From: Anaerorhabdus furcosa
GTDB taxonomy: Bacteria; Bacillota_I; Bacilli_A; Erysipelotrichales; Erysipelotrichaceae
Direction: 5' to 3'
DNA: 64,000 nucleotides
Assembly: GCF_900167375.1 (NCBI RefSeq)
Contig: NZ_FUWY01000004.1
Coordinates: 62,001-126,000, forward strand
The notes under the pieces are model-generated. The model did no database searches, had not been told where the DNA came from, and was given only the letters and a program-made list of their open reading frames with translations. Below, piece by piece: positions 43,067-51,435 of this stretch. Both the position numbers and the translations under genes were made by a program. The first letter of the stretch is position 1. Each line of letters opens with the position of its first letter.

Positions 43067-43852
43067 TGTTATTTTCTCAAATTTAGTTTGAAGCAACATT
43101 TTAATATCACTTGCTGTATATTTTTGGAAATTATACATTTGAACAGTTCCTTTTGTACATTTATACCAAGATCCTTCATAATAAAGTACTGGAACATCTG
43201 CCCATCCCCCACCATTGATTGCATTACTTTGATTTGCAAAAATGATTGGTTCTCCTGATTCACAATAATAGGGTCTAACATAGTAAGTGCCCGTTATTCC
43301 AGCCAATGCCTTTATATCTTCACCCAGTGTTTTCCATGCACCACCAAGTTCTTCATAGTATTTCTTGCTTGAAACGTCATTCGAGAAGAAATGAGTATTG
43401 AATAATGCTGTAAAACATTGACCTCTTTGTGTGGTATCTGTCATCAATTTACATTTCTCAATTTCAGGCTGATCTCTAAGCATCTTATCATATAATTCTT
43501 TTGCCTCTGGCGAGATAACTGTTCCTCCACCACTTTCACCAGAATTACCTTTATGCTTTGTACATACAATAACATTGTCTATAACAACATATTCGCCATC
43601 AGTTGGACACTCAGCCAAACCACCAAAGTATTTACCTGTTCTATCATTTAGGATTTCTTGTGGTGTTAATTTTTCATCCATTGCAGATGCTTGACGATAA
43701 ATACGATTCAACAAATTCACATTACTGTTGCATACTACATCCTTTGATGAACTAACATAACCACTTACATTGGGTATCAAAAGCGTGCCTAAAACAGCTA
43801 ATATTGCTATTACTGTAATTAGTTCTATCAATGTAAATCCACGTTTATTCAT
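43064..43852 (-). CDS. Orphan type IV prepilin-like protein
   Basis: A 262-residue protein beginning MNKRGFTLIELITVIAILAVL, the class III signal: a basic leader, cleavage between Gly and Phe, Glu at position 5 of the mature protein, and a hydrophobic helix. The rest is an extracellular domain of about 225 residues with several Cys (CNSN, CPTDG, CTKH, CKLMTD, CFTALF, YYCES, YKCTK), likely disulfide-linked. No prepilin peptidase, assembly ATPase or other pilins are present nearby. It follows the glycosyltransferase gene by 23 bases and may be co-transcribed. It is larger than competence pseudopilins; function unknown. Confidence 0.82.
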   Translation of the reverse strand: MNKRGFTLIELITVIAILAVLGTLLIPNVSGYVSSSKDVVCNSNVNLLNRIYRQASAMDEKLTPQEILNDRTGKYFGGLAECPTDGEYVVIDNVIVCTKHKGNSGESGGGTVISPEAKELYDKMLRDQPEIEKCKLMTDTTQRGQCFTALFNTHFFSNDVSSKKYYEELGGAWKTLGEDIKALAGITGTYYVRPYYCESGEPIIFANQSNAINGGGWADVPVLYYEGSWYKCTKGTVQMYNFQKYTASDIKMLLQTKFEKIT

Positions 43853-43875
43853 TCTCTGCCTCTTTCAAAACTAAT

Positions 43876-44883
43876 TTAATGATTCTTTAATACACTTTCA
43901 TAAATTTCCTTTAATTGTTGGCCTACAGAACTGATGCTTCTTTCTTCAGCTGTGCGCCTTCCCTCTTCACTTGTTTTTGGAAGTGTACATTCAACTATTC
44001 CTTTAATCTTCTCAATGAATTCTTCATTGGTACTTGCTTTATAACAATTCACTCCATCAACTAACCATGGATCAAATACACCAATATCTCTTAATAACAC
44101 TTCTTGTCTTGCCGCTAATGCTTCAAGAACAACAATACCCTCTGTTTCCTCATAAGATGGAAAGAAGAAACAATTAGCGCCTGTATAAGCACCTTCAATA
44201 ATAGGCCCTTTAACATATCCTGGAAAAATAACATTGTCTGGATAATCATCCACAACATCTCTTACAGTTTTTGGAATCATAACTCGATTTGTATAACCAA
44301 ACCAAATAAACTTATATTCAGGACATTGCTTCGCAATTTCTATAAAATCCAATATTCCTTTTCTTTCAAAATATAATCCAACTGATAAAACAACTTTATC
44401 TGTATCTTTCAAACTAAAATATTTTTTAAATGCTTTTATCTTCTCTTCATTGTAGTCATATCGACTCAATTGAATACCATTAGATACTGCATAAATAGGT
44501 AATGTAATACCATACCCCTCCAGCAAAGACTTTGAATAGGGAGTTGGGGTAATAATTGCATCTGCTTGTGTATAGAGACTAACCAGCCTTTTCTTAAATA
44601 TGGGTGCAATTTGATTCGATAAAATAAAAGAATTACGAAAATCCTCCTCCGTAGAATGAGCATGGTAAATTACTGGTTTCCCATCATTTCTCGTTTTCTT
44701 TATAATTGATTCACTATTCAATCCTACAGTATTAATATGCAGAATATCATAATCATCATCCCAAGGATCAGTTGTATACTCAATACCTGCAGATTCACAT
44801 GCAGCTATTTGATGTTTTAAAGCTCTTCCAATGCCTGAATTTTGTAAAGCTTTTTCACTTTCAAAATATAATAGTACTTTCAT
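43876..44883 (-). CDS. Glycosyltransferase family 4 (CpoA-like glycolipid synthase)
   Basis: A 335-residue GT-B enzyme. The N-terminus MKVLLYFESEKALQNSGIGRALKHQ and YTTDPWDDDYDILHIN resemble streptococcal CpoA, which adds a second sugar to monoglucosyl-diacylglycerol. Further motifs are VIYHAHSTEEDF (split from the preceding GKP), VSNGIQLSRYDY, LSVGLYFERKGILDF and SYEETEGIVVLEALAA with the EX7E donor-binding pair. Together with the GT-RecX and flippase-like proteins about 1-3 kb away it probably makes membrane diglycosyl-diacylglycerol. Substrate sugar unknown. Confidence 0.85.
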   Translation of the reverse strand: MKVLLYFESEKALQNSGIGRALKHQIAACESAGIEYTTDPWDDDYDILHINTVGLNSESIIKKTRNDGKPVIYHAHSTEEDFRNSFILSNQIAPIFKKRLVSLYTQADAIITPTPYSKSLLEGYGITLPIYAVSNGIQLSRYDYNEEKIKAFKKYFSLKDTDKVVLSVGLYFERKGILDFIEIAKQCPEYKFIWFGYTNRVMIPKTVRDVVDDYPDNVIFPGYVKGPIIEGAYTGANCFFFPSYEETEGIVVLEALAARQEVLLRDIGVFDPWLVDGVNCYKASTNEEFIEKIKGIVECTLPKTSEEGRRTAEERSISSVGQQLKEIYESVLKNH

Positions 44884-44899
44884 TTAATCACCTAATACA

Positions 44900-44928
44900 A
44901 TTATAGTCTAATTTACTAAAACTTCCAA
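44900..44928 (-). promoter_or_regulatory. Promoter of the CpoA-like glycosyltransferase gene
   Basis: Minus-strand TTGGAA (44923-44928), 17-bp spacer, TATAAT (44900-44905), then an AGGTGAT ribosome site. Confidence 0.72.
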
Positions 44929-44950
44929 CACACAATCCATTTTCCCATAA

Positions 44951-44981
44951 GAAAACCTCAAATTAAATGGATAATTTGAGG
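44951..44981 (-). terminator. Terminator after the 132-residue unknown gene
   Basis: CCTCAAATTA (44956-44965) pairs with TAATTTGAGG (44972-44981). T4 follows on the minus strand. Confidence 0.8.
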
Positions 44982-44988
44982 CTACTGA

Positions 44989-45387
44989 CTATTTTATAAT
45001 TCCAAATGCTACAACTTGATTTGGTTCAATCTTAATCTTGTCATACATATCATCTACTTCAGAGAAATCTCTAACTTGATAAAATTGAATATCATTCATT
45101 GTTTTACTAGGGTCCCAACAAGCTAAGAAATCCTCAACTGCTACGCTGTGATCATGAACTCCTACGATTGTAGTATTCACTGAATTCTCATCTAAGTAAT
45201 TCCATCCTTCGACAAAGTTACCCTTAGGTAATGCATCTTTGTATAAGAATAATAAATATTCAGATCCATCTCTACCATTATAGAAGAATGAATGTGCAAT
45301 ATGTACTATACCTTGAGCATCTTTATGTGCCAACACGATTCTTTCAAAATTATTTAAGTCTGTTACAATTTTAACTGTTTGAGTCAT
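44989..45387 (-). CDS. Conserved-looking protein of unknown function (132 aa)
   Basis: A 132-residue soluble acidic protein starting MTQTVKIVTDLNNFERIVLAHKD, with no signal peptide or membrane helix. The segment HIAHSFFYNGRDGSEYLLFLY and a Trp-rich centre look globular, not like a random frame. An AGAGGTGAT ribosome site precedes it, and it has its own terminator. No family is recognised. Neighbours are PFOR upstream and a glycosyltransferase downstream, each separated by a terminator, so context gives no function. Confidence 0.75.
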   Translation of the reverse strand: MTQTVKIVTDLNNFERIVLAHKDAQGIVHIAHSFFYNGRDGSEYLLFLYKDALPKGNFVEGWNYLDENSVNTTIVGVHDHSVAVEDFLACWDPSKTMNDIQFYQVRDFSEVDDMYDKIKIEPNQVVAFGIIK

Positions 45388-45435
45388 AACCTATCACCTC
45401 TTGTATTTATTCTAACATACTGATACTACCTATAA

Positions 45436-45466
45436 AAGTAAAAAGCTACCACGAATGGTAGCTTTT
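45436..45466 (-). terminator. Terminator after pyruvate:ferredoxin oxidoreductase
   Basis: AAAAGCTACCA (45441-45451) pairs with TGGTAGCTTTT (45456-45466), loop CGAA, with T-rich sequence beyond on the minus strand. Confidence 0.88.
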
Positions 45467-45474
45467 AGTAAACA

Positions 45475-48400
45475 CTAGTCTTCTAGTTTTTTAACTAGTT
45501 CAGCATAACGTTTTTGAGCGTCTGCTTTTGTTTTATCGAACATCTTTTGAGCTAAGTCATCACCTTTTAACTTAGTTAATTGGCTATAACGAGTTTCGTT
45601 CATTAAGAATTCTTGGAATTTATCCCATTGAGGTTCTTTAGAATCGATTGTAAGCGGTTTTTCGTTACGAGGATCGAAACGATATAGTGCTAAATATCCA
45701 CATTCAACTGCTTTAGCTTGTGTTCTTTGGTGATTAGATAATCCACCTTTGATACCATGTTCAACACATGGAGAGTAAGCAATAATTAATGATGGTCCTT
45801 TATAGCTTTCTGCTTCTTTAATTGCTTTTAATGTTTGGTTCTTATCCGCACCCATAGCAATTTGAGCTACGTATACATGACCATAAGCCATTGCAATTTG
45901 CCCTAAGTCTTTCTTAGCTGTTGGTTTACCACCAGCTGCAAACTTAGCAATAGAAGCTGCTTGAGAAGCTTTAGAAGATTGTCCACCAGTATTTGAGTAA
46001 ACTTCTGTATCAAGTACTAGAACATTTACATTTAAGTCATTAGCAAGTACATGGTCTAATCCACCGTAACCGATGTCATAAGCCCATCCATCTCCACCGA
46101 TGATCCATACTGATTTACCAACAAGATCTCTTTCAAGTTTAAGAAGTTCTTTCACTTCTTTACATTTACTCATCTTAACACCAGCAATGATGTCTTTTAC
46201 AACTGTACGTTGGATCTCACGATCACCATCAGCTGCGATGTATGTTTCAAATGCTTTCTTTAATGGAGCTTCAACTTTATCTAAGTTTGTTTCCATTAAT
46301 TCAAGAATTCTTGATTCTTTAACATTTTGAGCGATAGCCATACCGAAACCATATTCAGCATTGTCTTCGAATAAGCTATTTCCCCAAGCAACACCTTCAC
46401 CGTTTTTGTCATTAACAAATGGAGAAGATGGAGTTGATGAACAGTAAATCATTGAACATCCAGTAGCATTAGCTACTAACATATCACGACCAAATAATTG
46501 TGATACTAATTTATAGTATGGAGTTTCTCCACATCCAGGACATGCCCCAGATACTTCAAAGTAAGGTCTTAGGAATTGAGAACCTTTTACTGTTGTAGTT
46601 GGGAAGAATTGAGTTTTGTATTCAACTTCATTGTATAGGTAATCTGCAAGAGGTTCTTGATCAAGCTTAGTATTTACATCAGCCATAGCAAGAGCTTTGT
46701 TACCAGCTTTACCTGGACACTCAGTAACACAAAGTCCACAACCTACACAGTTTGCAGGAGATACTTGTACACGATATTGCATCTTTTCAAGATCTTTACC
46801 CATAGCAGGAATTGTCTTGAAAGGCATTGGTGCATCTTTAACTTCTTCTTCACTTAAGATAAATGTACGGATTGTTCCATGAGGACAAACATAACTACAG
46901 AATCCACATTGGATACAGTTATTTGGATCCCATGTAGGAACTTGAGTAGCAATTGTACGTTTTTCTTTTAATGAAACGTTATTACGGATAGAACCATCAA
47001 GTAAGTTGTATTTAGTAAATGCACTTACTGGTAAATCATATCCACCCAATGCGTTAATCACAGCAACATGTTCATCAAAGTATTTATCTTTAGTGTTCTT
47101 AGCTTTGTCATTAACTTTAAGGTTTAACCATTCCTTCTTAACAGGAATTTCAACTAATCCATCTTTACCAGCATCAATTGCTTTGTAGTTTAATTGAACA
47201 ACTTCATCACCCTTTTTAGAGTAAGACTTTTTAGCAGCAGTTTTCATATAACCAACTGCTTCTGCATAAGGCATGATTTGTTCATTTAACGCAAAGAATG
47301 CAGATTGTAGGATTGTATTTGTACGACGACCCATACCAATTTCTTGAGCAATCTTAGTTGCATCAATAATATAGAATTTAGCTTTCTTTTCAGCTAAGTC
47401 TCTTAACATACGGTTTGGTAAATGTTTTTCAAGTTCTTTTGCATCAAATGTTGTATTTAATAGGAATGTTCCACCTTTTTTAAGGCTTCTAACCATATCA
47501 TATTTAAATACATAAGCATCTAATGAACAAGATACGAAGTCAGCACTATTTACATAGTAAGTAGAACGGATTGGAGTAGGACCGAATCTTAAGTGAGAAC
47601 GAGTAACTCCTCCAGCTTTCTTAGAATCGTATGCAAAATATGCTTGAGAATATAAATCAGTGTTATCCCCGATAATCTTAATTGCATTTTTGTTTGCTGA
47701 TACTGTACCATCTGATCCAAGACCATAGAATAAACATGAAGTATAATCAGGTTTGATATTTAATGTAGCTGGTTTTAGTGATAATTTAGTTACATCATCT
47801 TCAATACCAATTGTAAATTCATCTTTTGATTTAGGTTTCTTTAAATCATCATATACTGCTTTGATGTGGCTAGGATTAGTATCTTTAGATCCCATACCAT
47901 AACGTCCACCTGTAATAACAAGTTTCTTATTATCCTTAAGAGCATTAAGAACATCTAAGTATAATGGTTCACGAGAACCCATTTCTTTTGTACGATCCAA
48001 TACAGCAATTTTCTTCACTGTCTTAGGAAGTACTTTTGTTAAATAGTTACTAGCGAAAGGACGGTATAAATGAACTTTAACTAGACCTACTTTTTCACCT
48101 TTTTCAATTAAAGCATCAATTGTTTCTTTAATTGTTTCAGTTACTGAACCCATAGCAATAATCACGCGGTCAGCATTTTTAGCACCATAATATGTGAAAG
48201 GAGCATATTCACGCCCTGTATGAGCACTGATTTCCTTCATATATTTAGCAACTACATCTGCTACTTTGCCATAATGTTCGTTTTGAGCTTCTCTTCCTTG
48301 GAAGAAAATATCATCATTTTCAGCACCACCACGAACTACTGGGTTAGTGTGAGGGTTTAGTGCACTCTTCTTGAATGCTTCAACCTTTTTCATATCTGTT

Positions 48401-48993
48401 AGACTCTTTAGATAGTCATAATCCATAACTTCAATCTTTTGAATTTCATGAGATGTTCTAAATCCATCAAAGAAATGGATAAATGGAACTGAAGCATCGA
48501 TTGCACTTAAATGAGCAACTCCAGCTAAATCCATACATTCTTGAACAGAATGTGAACAAATCATAGGTACACCTGTTTGACGACATGCATAAATGTCTTC
48601 ATGGTCACCAAAGATGTTTAAAGCACGACCAGCTAAAGCACGAGCTGCTACGTGAATAACTCCAGGTAAAAGTTCCCCAGCCATTTTGTAAAGGTTAGGA
48701 ATCATTAACAATAATCCTTGTGAAGCTGTAAATGTAGTTGCTAAAGCACCACCTTGTAATGCTCCGTGAACTGCTCCAGCTGCTCCACCTTCTGATTGCA
48801 TCTCTACAACTTTAACAGTTGTATCAAAAATGTTTTTACGACCTTGTGATGCCCAAGCGTCAACTACTTCAGCCATTGGCGAAGAAGGAGTAATTGGATA
48901 GATACCAGCTACTTCACTAAATGCATAAGCAATATGTCCTGTAGCAGTATTTCCATCCATTGATTGGAATACTTTTTTTGATGTCTTACTCAT
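45475..48993 (-). CDS. nifJ: Pyruvate:ferredoxin (flavodoxin) oxidoreductase
   Basis: A 1172-residue single-chain PFOR that oxidatively decarboxylates pyruvate to acetyl-CoA and CO2, reducing ferredoxin. Domains in order are an N-terminal pyrimidine-binding domain (YPITPSSPMAEVVD near residue 33), a transketolase-C-like domain, a CoA/gamma-linker domain, and a 2x4Fe-4S ferredoxin domain with CIQCGFCSYVC and CVGCGLCVTEC (about residues 690-760). A C-terminal TPP-binding domain carries CPGCGETPYYKL, GGDGWAYDIGYGGLDH and EVYSNTGGQSSK. This is the central energy enzyme of a fermentative anaerobe. The second ATG at 48993 has the better spacing from AGGAGG. Confidence 0.97.
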   Translation of the reverse strand: MSKTSKKVFQSMDGNTATGHIAYAFSEVAGIYPITPSSPMAEVVDAWASQGRKNIFDTTVKVVEMQSEGGAAGAVHGALQGGALATTFTASQGLLLMIPNLYKMAGELLPGVIHVAARALAGRALNIFGDHEDIYACRQTGVPMICSHSVQECMDLAGVAHLSAIDASVPFIHFFDGFRTSHEIQKIEVMDYDYLKSLTDMKKVEAFKKSALNPHTNPVVRGGAENDDIFFQGREAQNEHYGKVADVVAKYMKEISAHTGREYAPFTYYGAKNADRVIIAMGSVTETIKETIDALIEKGEKVGLVKVHLYRPFASNYLTKVLPKTVKKIAVLDRTKEMGSREPLYLDVLNALKDNKKLVITGGRYGMGSKDTNPSHIKAVYDDLKKPKSKDEFTIGIEDDVTKLSLKPATLNIKPDYTSCLFYGLGSDGTVSANKNAIKIIGDNTDLYSQAYFAYDSKKAGGVTRSHLRFGPTPIRSTYYVNSADFVSCSLDAYVFKYDMVRSLKKGGTFLLNTTFDAKELEKHLPNRMLRDLAEKKAKFYIIDATKIAQEIGMGRRTNTILQSAFFALNEQIMPYAEAVGYMKTAAKKSYSKKGDEVVQLNYKAIDAGKDGLVEIPVKKEWLNLKVNDKAKNTKDKYFDEHVAVINALGGYDLPVSAFTKYNLLDGSIRNNVSLKEKRTIATQVPTWDPNNCIQCGFCSYVCPHGTIRTFILSEEEVKDAPMPFKTIPAMGKDLEKMQYRVQVSPANCVGCGLCVTECPGKAGNKALAMADVNTKLDQEPLADYLYNEVEYKTQFFPTTTVKGSQFLRPYFEVSGACPGCGETPYYKLVSQLFGRDMLVANATGCSMIYCSSTPSSPFVNDKNGEGVAWGNSLFEDNAEYGFGMAIAQNVKESRILELMETNLDKVEAPLKKAFETYIAADGDREIQRTVVKDIIAGVKMSKCKEVKELLKLERDLVGKSVWIIGGDGWAYDIGYGGLDHVLANDLNVNVLVLDTEVYSNTGGQSSKASQAASIAKFAAGGKPTAKKDLGQIAMAYGHVYVAQIAMGADKNQTLKAIKEAESYKGPSLIIAYSPCVEHGIKGGLSNHQRTQAKAVECGYLALYRFDPRNEKPLTIDSKEPQWDKFQEFLMNETRYSQLTKLKGDDLAQKMFDKTKADAQKRYAELVKKLED

Positions 48994-49023
48994 CATAAAC
49001 CTCCTAGTTGTTTAAACATTATC

Positions 49024-49050
49024 ATTATAGAACAAATGAAAACGTTTTAA
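49024..49050 (-). promoter_or_regulatory. Promoter of PFOR with a cre-like sequence
   Basis: Minus-strand TATAAT at 49024-49029, with a weak -35 near 49047-49052. Just upstream, the plus-strand sequence ATGAAAACGTTTTAA (49036-49050) fits the CcpA cre consensus WTGNAANCGNWNNCW at all defined positions but one. It would overlap the spacer and -35. No other element was recognised in the remaining 130 bases to the divergent gene. Confidence 0.45.
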
Positions 49051-49172
49051 AAGTTTATCATCGACATTTTTTCATAAAATTTGAGATTTCAAAACAAATA
49101 TGGAATAACATATTAAAAATTAATAGAATTTTCTAACTAATCCCTTCTTTTGCCTTATAAAGCTTAATAATT

Positions 49173-49180
49173 GGTATACT
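49173..49180 (+). promoter_or_regulatory. Extended -10 promoter of the 107-residue gene
   Basis: TGGTATACT-type extended -10 (TATACT at 49175-49180), followed by an AAAGGAGG ribosome site at 49186-49193. Confidence 0.55.
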
Positions 49181-49199
49181 ATAGAAAAGGAGGTTACCT

Positions 49200-49523
49200 A
49201 TGGACAAGTTCGCAATTTTTGATAATTTTACAAATCCTTATCGACAAAAAGGAAGTTCATCAGTTGACTGTGCTGGAGCTATCGCACAAGATCAAAATGG
49301 TAAAACCAGTTCTTTCGAAGATGTAGTTGAAGCATTTTCAGCAGCAGGATTTCCACCTCTAGACACACTAAAAGCAAGTATTGAATTCTCCTACCTAGTT
49401 GGTGGAAAAGAAAAAGTTGTCGCAACAATCATCCTCATGAAAAAACTAAATTACCCAGAAACAGAAATTGAAGATGCTTTAACGATGTACTTTACCAAAA
49501 ATGAAATTAAACAATTATTATAA
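49200..49523 (+). CDS. Protein of unknown function (107 aa)
   Basis: A 107-residue soluble protein starting MDKFAIFDNFTNPYRQKG. The sequence has a helical C-terminus (EDALTMYFTKNEIKQLL), a perfect ribosome site and its own terminator, which supports it as a real gene. No family is recognised, and there are no metal-binding or catalytic motifs. It is divergent from PFOR and convergent with the PTS operon, so no operon context helps. Confidence 0.72.
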   Translation: MDKFAIFDNFTNPYRQKGSSSVDCAGAIAQDQNGKTSSFEDVVEAFSAAGFPPLDTLKASIEFSYLVGGKEKVVATIILMKKLNYPETEIEDALTMYFTKNEIKQLL

Positions 49524-49524
49524 C

Positions 49525-49556
49525 AAGAAAGGATAATCTCTCGATTATCCTTTCTT
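49525..49556. terminator. Bidirectional terminator between the 107-aa gene and the PTS operon
   Basis: Perfect 14-bp stem AAGAAAGGATAATC (49525-49538) with GATTATCCTTTCTT (49543-49556), loop TCTC. T-richness is modest on both sides. Confidence 0.75.
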
Positions 49557-49561
49557 ATGTT

Positions 49562-49864
49562 TCATTTGTTTATTAGTTCAATCATCGTCATCGATAAATC
49601 TTTAATTGTTTCTGCAGAGCTTAGAATCGTTTCCGCATGAATAAGTAATAAACCAAAATCCAATTGCTCTTCCGCCTCTAATTGTAATGCTTTTGCATGA
49701 GAGCGAGCTGCATTCGTAAATGTGATATTGCCCTCATGAATTAACTCTTCAAAGGAATTACCTTCTTTTGCCGCCTCAATTGCTTCCAAATAACTACTCT
49801 TAGCAGAACCAGCTGCAGATATTATTTCAAAACAAATTGACTCATATTGTGATTTATTTCTCAT
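49562..49864 (-). CDS. PTS lactose/cellobiose-type EIIA component
   Basis: A 100-residue all-helical EIIA of the lactose/cellobiose family (ChbA/LicA size). The phosphorylated His is in LLLIHAETILSSAETI (about residue 77). It takes phosphate from HPr and passes it to EIIB. It overlaps the EIIB gene by 11 bases and is the last gene of the GH4-EIIC-RDD-RpiR-EIIB-EIIA operon. Length and motif are intact. Confidence 0.93.
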   Translation of the reverse strand: MRNKSQYESICFEIISAAGSAKSSYLEAIEAAKEGNSFEELIHEGNITFTNAARSHAKALQLEAEEQLDFGLLLIHAETILSSAETIKDLSMTMIELINK

Positions 49865-50165
49865 TATTTAATGCCATTTCCTTTACTTTATTAAATACTG
49901 CTTCACCATCCATCATGCCATAAGTTGCCATATCTATTGCTTCAACTGGACGACCATCAGCTGCCTCAACTATTTTTTTCAGCATATATCTGATTTGTGG
50001 TCCCAATAAAATTATATCCGATTTTTCTATTTCATCATTTGCTGTAGCTAATGATGTGGCCCAAATATTGATATCATAATTTTGTTGATCCGCAGCTTTT
50101 TTAATCTTTTCGCACAATGCTCCTGTAGAAGCACCCATCGAACAGATTAGAAGTACATTTAACAT
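49854..50165 (-). CDS. PTS lactose/cellobiose-type EIIB component
   Basis: A 103-residue EIIB with the N-terminal active-site motif LLICSMGASTGALCEKI; Cys8 is the phosphorylated residue. Phosphate goes from EIIA through this Cys to the sugar bound by EIIC. It follows the RpiR gene by 3 bases and overlaps EIIA. The family is that of cellobiose, chitobiose and lichenan transporters; the exact sugar cannot be read. Confidence 0.93.
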   Translation of the reverse strand: MLNVLLICSMGASTGALCEKIKKAADQQNYDINIWATSLATANDEIEKSDIILLGPQIRYMLKKIVEAADGRPVEAIDMATYGMMDGEAVFNKVKEMALNNEK

Positions 50166-50168
50166 AAT

Positions 50169-50894
50169 TCAATCTCCTATCTTTTTAAAATCACTTATTA
50201 TTTCAGTAATTTTCTCTGTTAATACGATTGCATTCCCAGTAAAATAACTACCCTGTTGATTTATCTTCAATTCATTTTTTTGTGTTATAACAATCGAATT
50301 TTGAACTAACTTCGATAATTTACTCTTTTCTTGTGATGTGATTGCATAGATGAGACAATTGTCATTTTTACATGATTTTACTATTTTTATAATATCTTCT
50401 GTTTCACCAGAATTACTCACAACAAGAAGAATATAATTTTCATCACTTCGATGTACATCAGAAGGATTTAAACACGCTGCAAATATACCTAATCCAATCA
50501 ACTTATCTCTAAAATATTCGCATACATAATTTGAAAAACACAAGCCTTGCAGGTAAATTGTCTTATAGTTTTTAGAAGTTATGTCTTGAATCAATTGATC
50601 AATAACCTTTAAACTATTTTCTAAAATAACTACTGTTTCCAAACTATCTTTGAACTTCAACTCAACGATTTCATCTCGTTGTTTTCGAAATGAAAAGAGC
50701 ATATCACTGTAACCATAAAAACCTATTTTCTTTGCGAATCGAACTATTTTAGATGGCGAACAATATGTTAGTTTGGATAATTCACGAACAGTTATATTCG
50801 TATTCCCATTCTCAATTTGTTTACCAAGAACAGTAATAATGTTTTTCTCATCATTATCAAAATTTGATTGTTTCAATATTTCATTTATGTTCAT
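50169..50894 (-). CDS. RpiR/MurR-family sugar-responsive regulator
   Basis: A 241-residue regulator with an N-terminal helix-turn-helix (about residues 5-75, TVRELSKLTYCSPSKIVRFAKKIGFYGYSD region) and a C-terminal SIS sugar-isomerase-fold domain. The SIS domain carries YLQGLCFSNYVCEYF, LVVSNSGETEDIIKIV and AITSQEKSKLSKL. The SIS domain binds phosphosugars as effectors. It is embedded in the PTS operon and probably controls it. Candidate operators (TGTTTCA repeats) lie upstream of the first gene. An upstream-extended frame overlaps the RDD gene and was rejected. Confidence 0.91.
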   Translation of the reverse strand: MNINEILKQSNFDNDEKNIITVLGKQIENGNTNITVRELSKLTYCSPSKIVRFAKKIGFYGYSDMLFSFRKQRDEIVELKFKDSLETVVILENSLKVIDQLIQDITSKNYKTIYLQGLCFSNYVCEYFRDKLIGLGIFAACLNPSDVHRSDENYILLVVSNSGETEDIIKIVKSCKNDNCLIYAITSQEKSKLSKLVQNSIVITQKNELKINQQGSYFTGNAIVLTEKITEIISDFKKIGD

Positions 50895-50898
50895 ATCA

Positions 50899-51435
50899 TC
50901 ACCTAGTGGTTTGAATAACTTTAGTATTTGCAACCAAATCATGAATCATTCTATTATTCTTTATAAATCTTGCAATTACAATTGAAACTAAAGCCATCAT
51001 GTACCACATCCATTGTAATTCTATAATATCACCAAATTGAATTGCAAGAAATGTTCTAAAATAACTACTTATCGGCGAAAAATACCCTTCAATAAGAATG
51101 ATTCCAAGAAATTCTCGTAACAGTAATTGAACACTTCTTACTGGTTGATCATTTTTAGAAACAATTCTTAGATGAAATAATTTCTTTCCAATTGTTTGTC
51201 CCTTTAGTAATTTACATAAAACAACAAAAACAAGGAAATGAATCATGAACATGAGTGCCATGACGACATATAAATTCTGTTTATCATAAATCTCAAGCGT
51301 CATGTAATAAGTTGGCTCAATTCCATTCATTGTTGAATAAATAGTATTGAAGCTAATTAATACTACTGCGTAAAGATACCAATCTACTGCGTATGCTCCC
51401 AGTCGTTTAAAAAGAATTTTCAAATTACTTTTCAT
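50899..51435 (-). CDS. RDD-family membrane protein
   Basis: A 178-residue protein with about four membrane helices, an RDD-like start (KRLGAYAVDWYLYAVVL; the defining Arg and Asp are at about residues 11 and 18) and the family motif KGQTIGKKLFHLRIV (about residues 79-93). Function is unknown in general; some RDD proteins are ion exchangers or associate with exported substrates. Its position inside the PTS operon, with an 11-base overlap to EIIC and a 4-base gap to RpiR, is unusual. Confidence 0.85.
   Translation of the reverse strand: MKSNLKILFKRLGAYAVDWYLYAVVLISFNTIYSTMNGIEPTYYMTLEIYDKQNLYVVMALMFMIHFLVFVVLCKLLKGQTIGKKLFHLRIVSKNDQPVRSVQLLLREFLGIILIEGYFSPISSYFRTFLAIQFGDIIELQWMWYMMALVSIVIARFIKNNRMIHDLVANTKVIQTTR

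Noticed and set aside
46100-47188. Several plus-strand frames opposite PFOR
   Set aside because: They are antisense shadows of the long coding sequence without ribosome sites or promoters.
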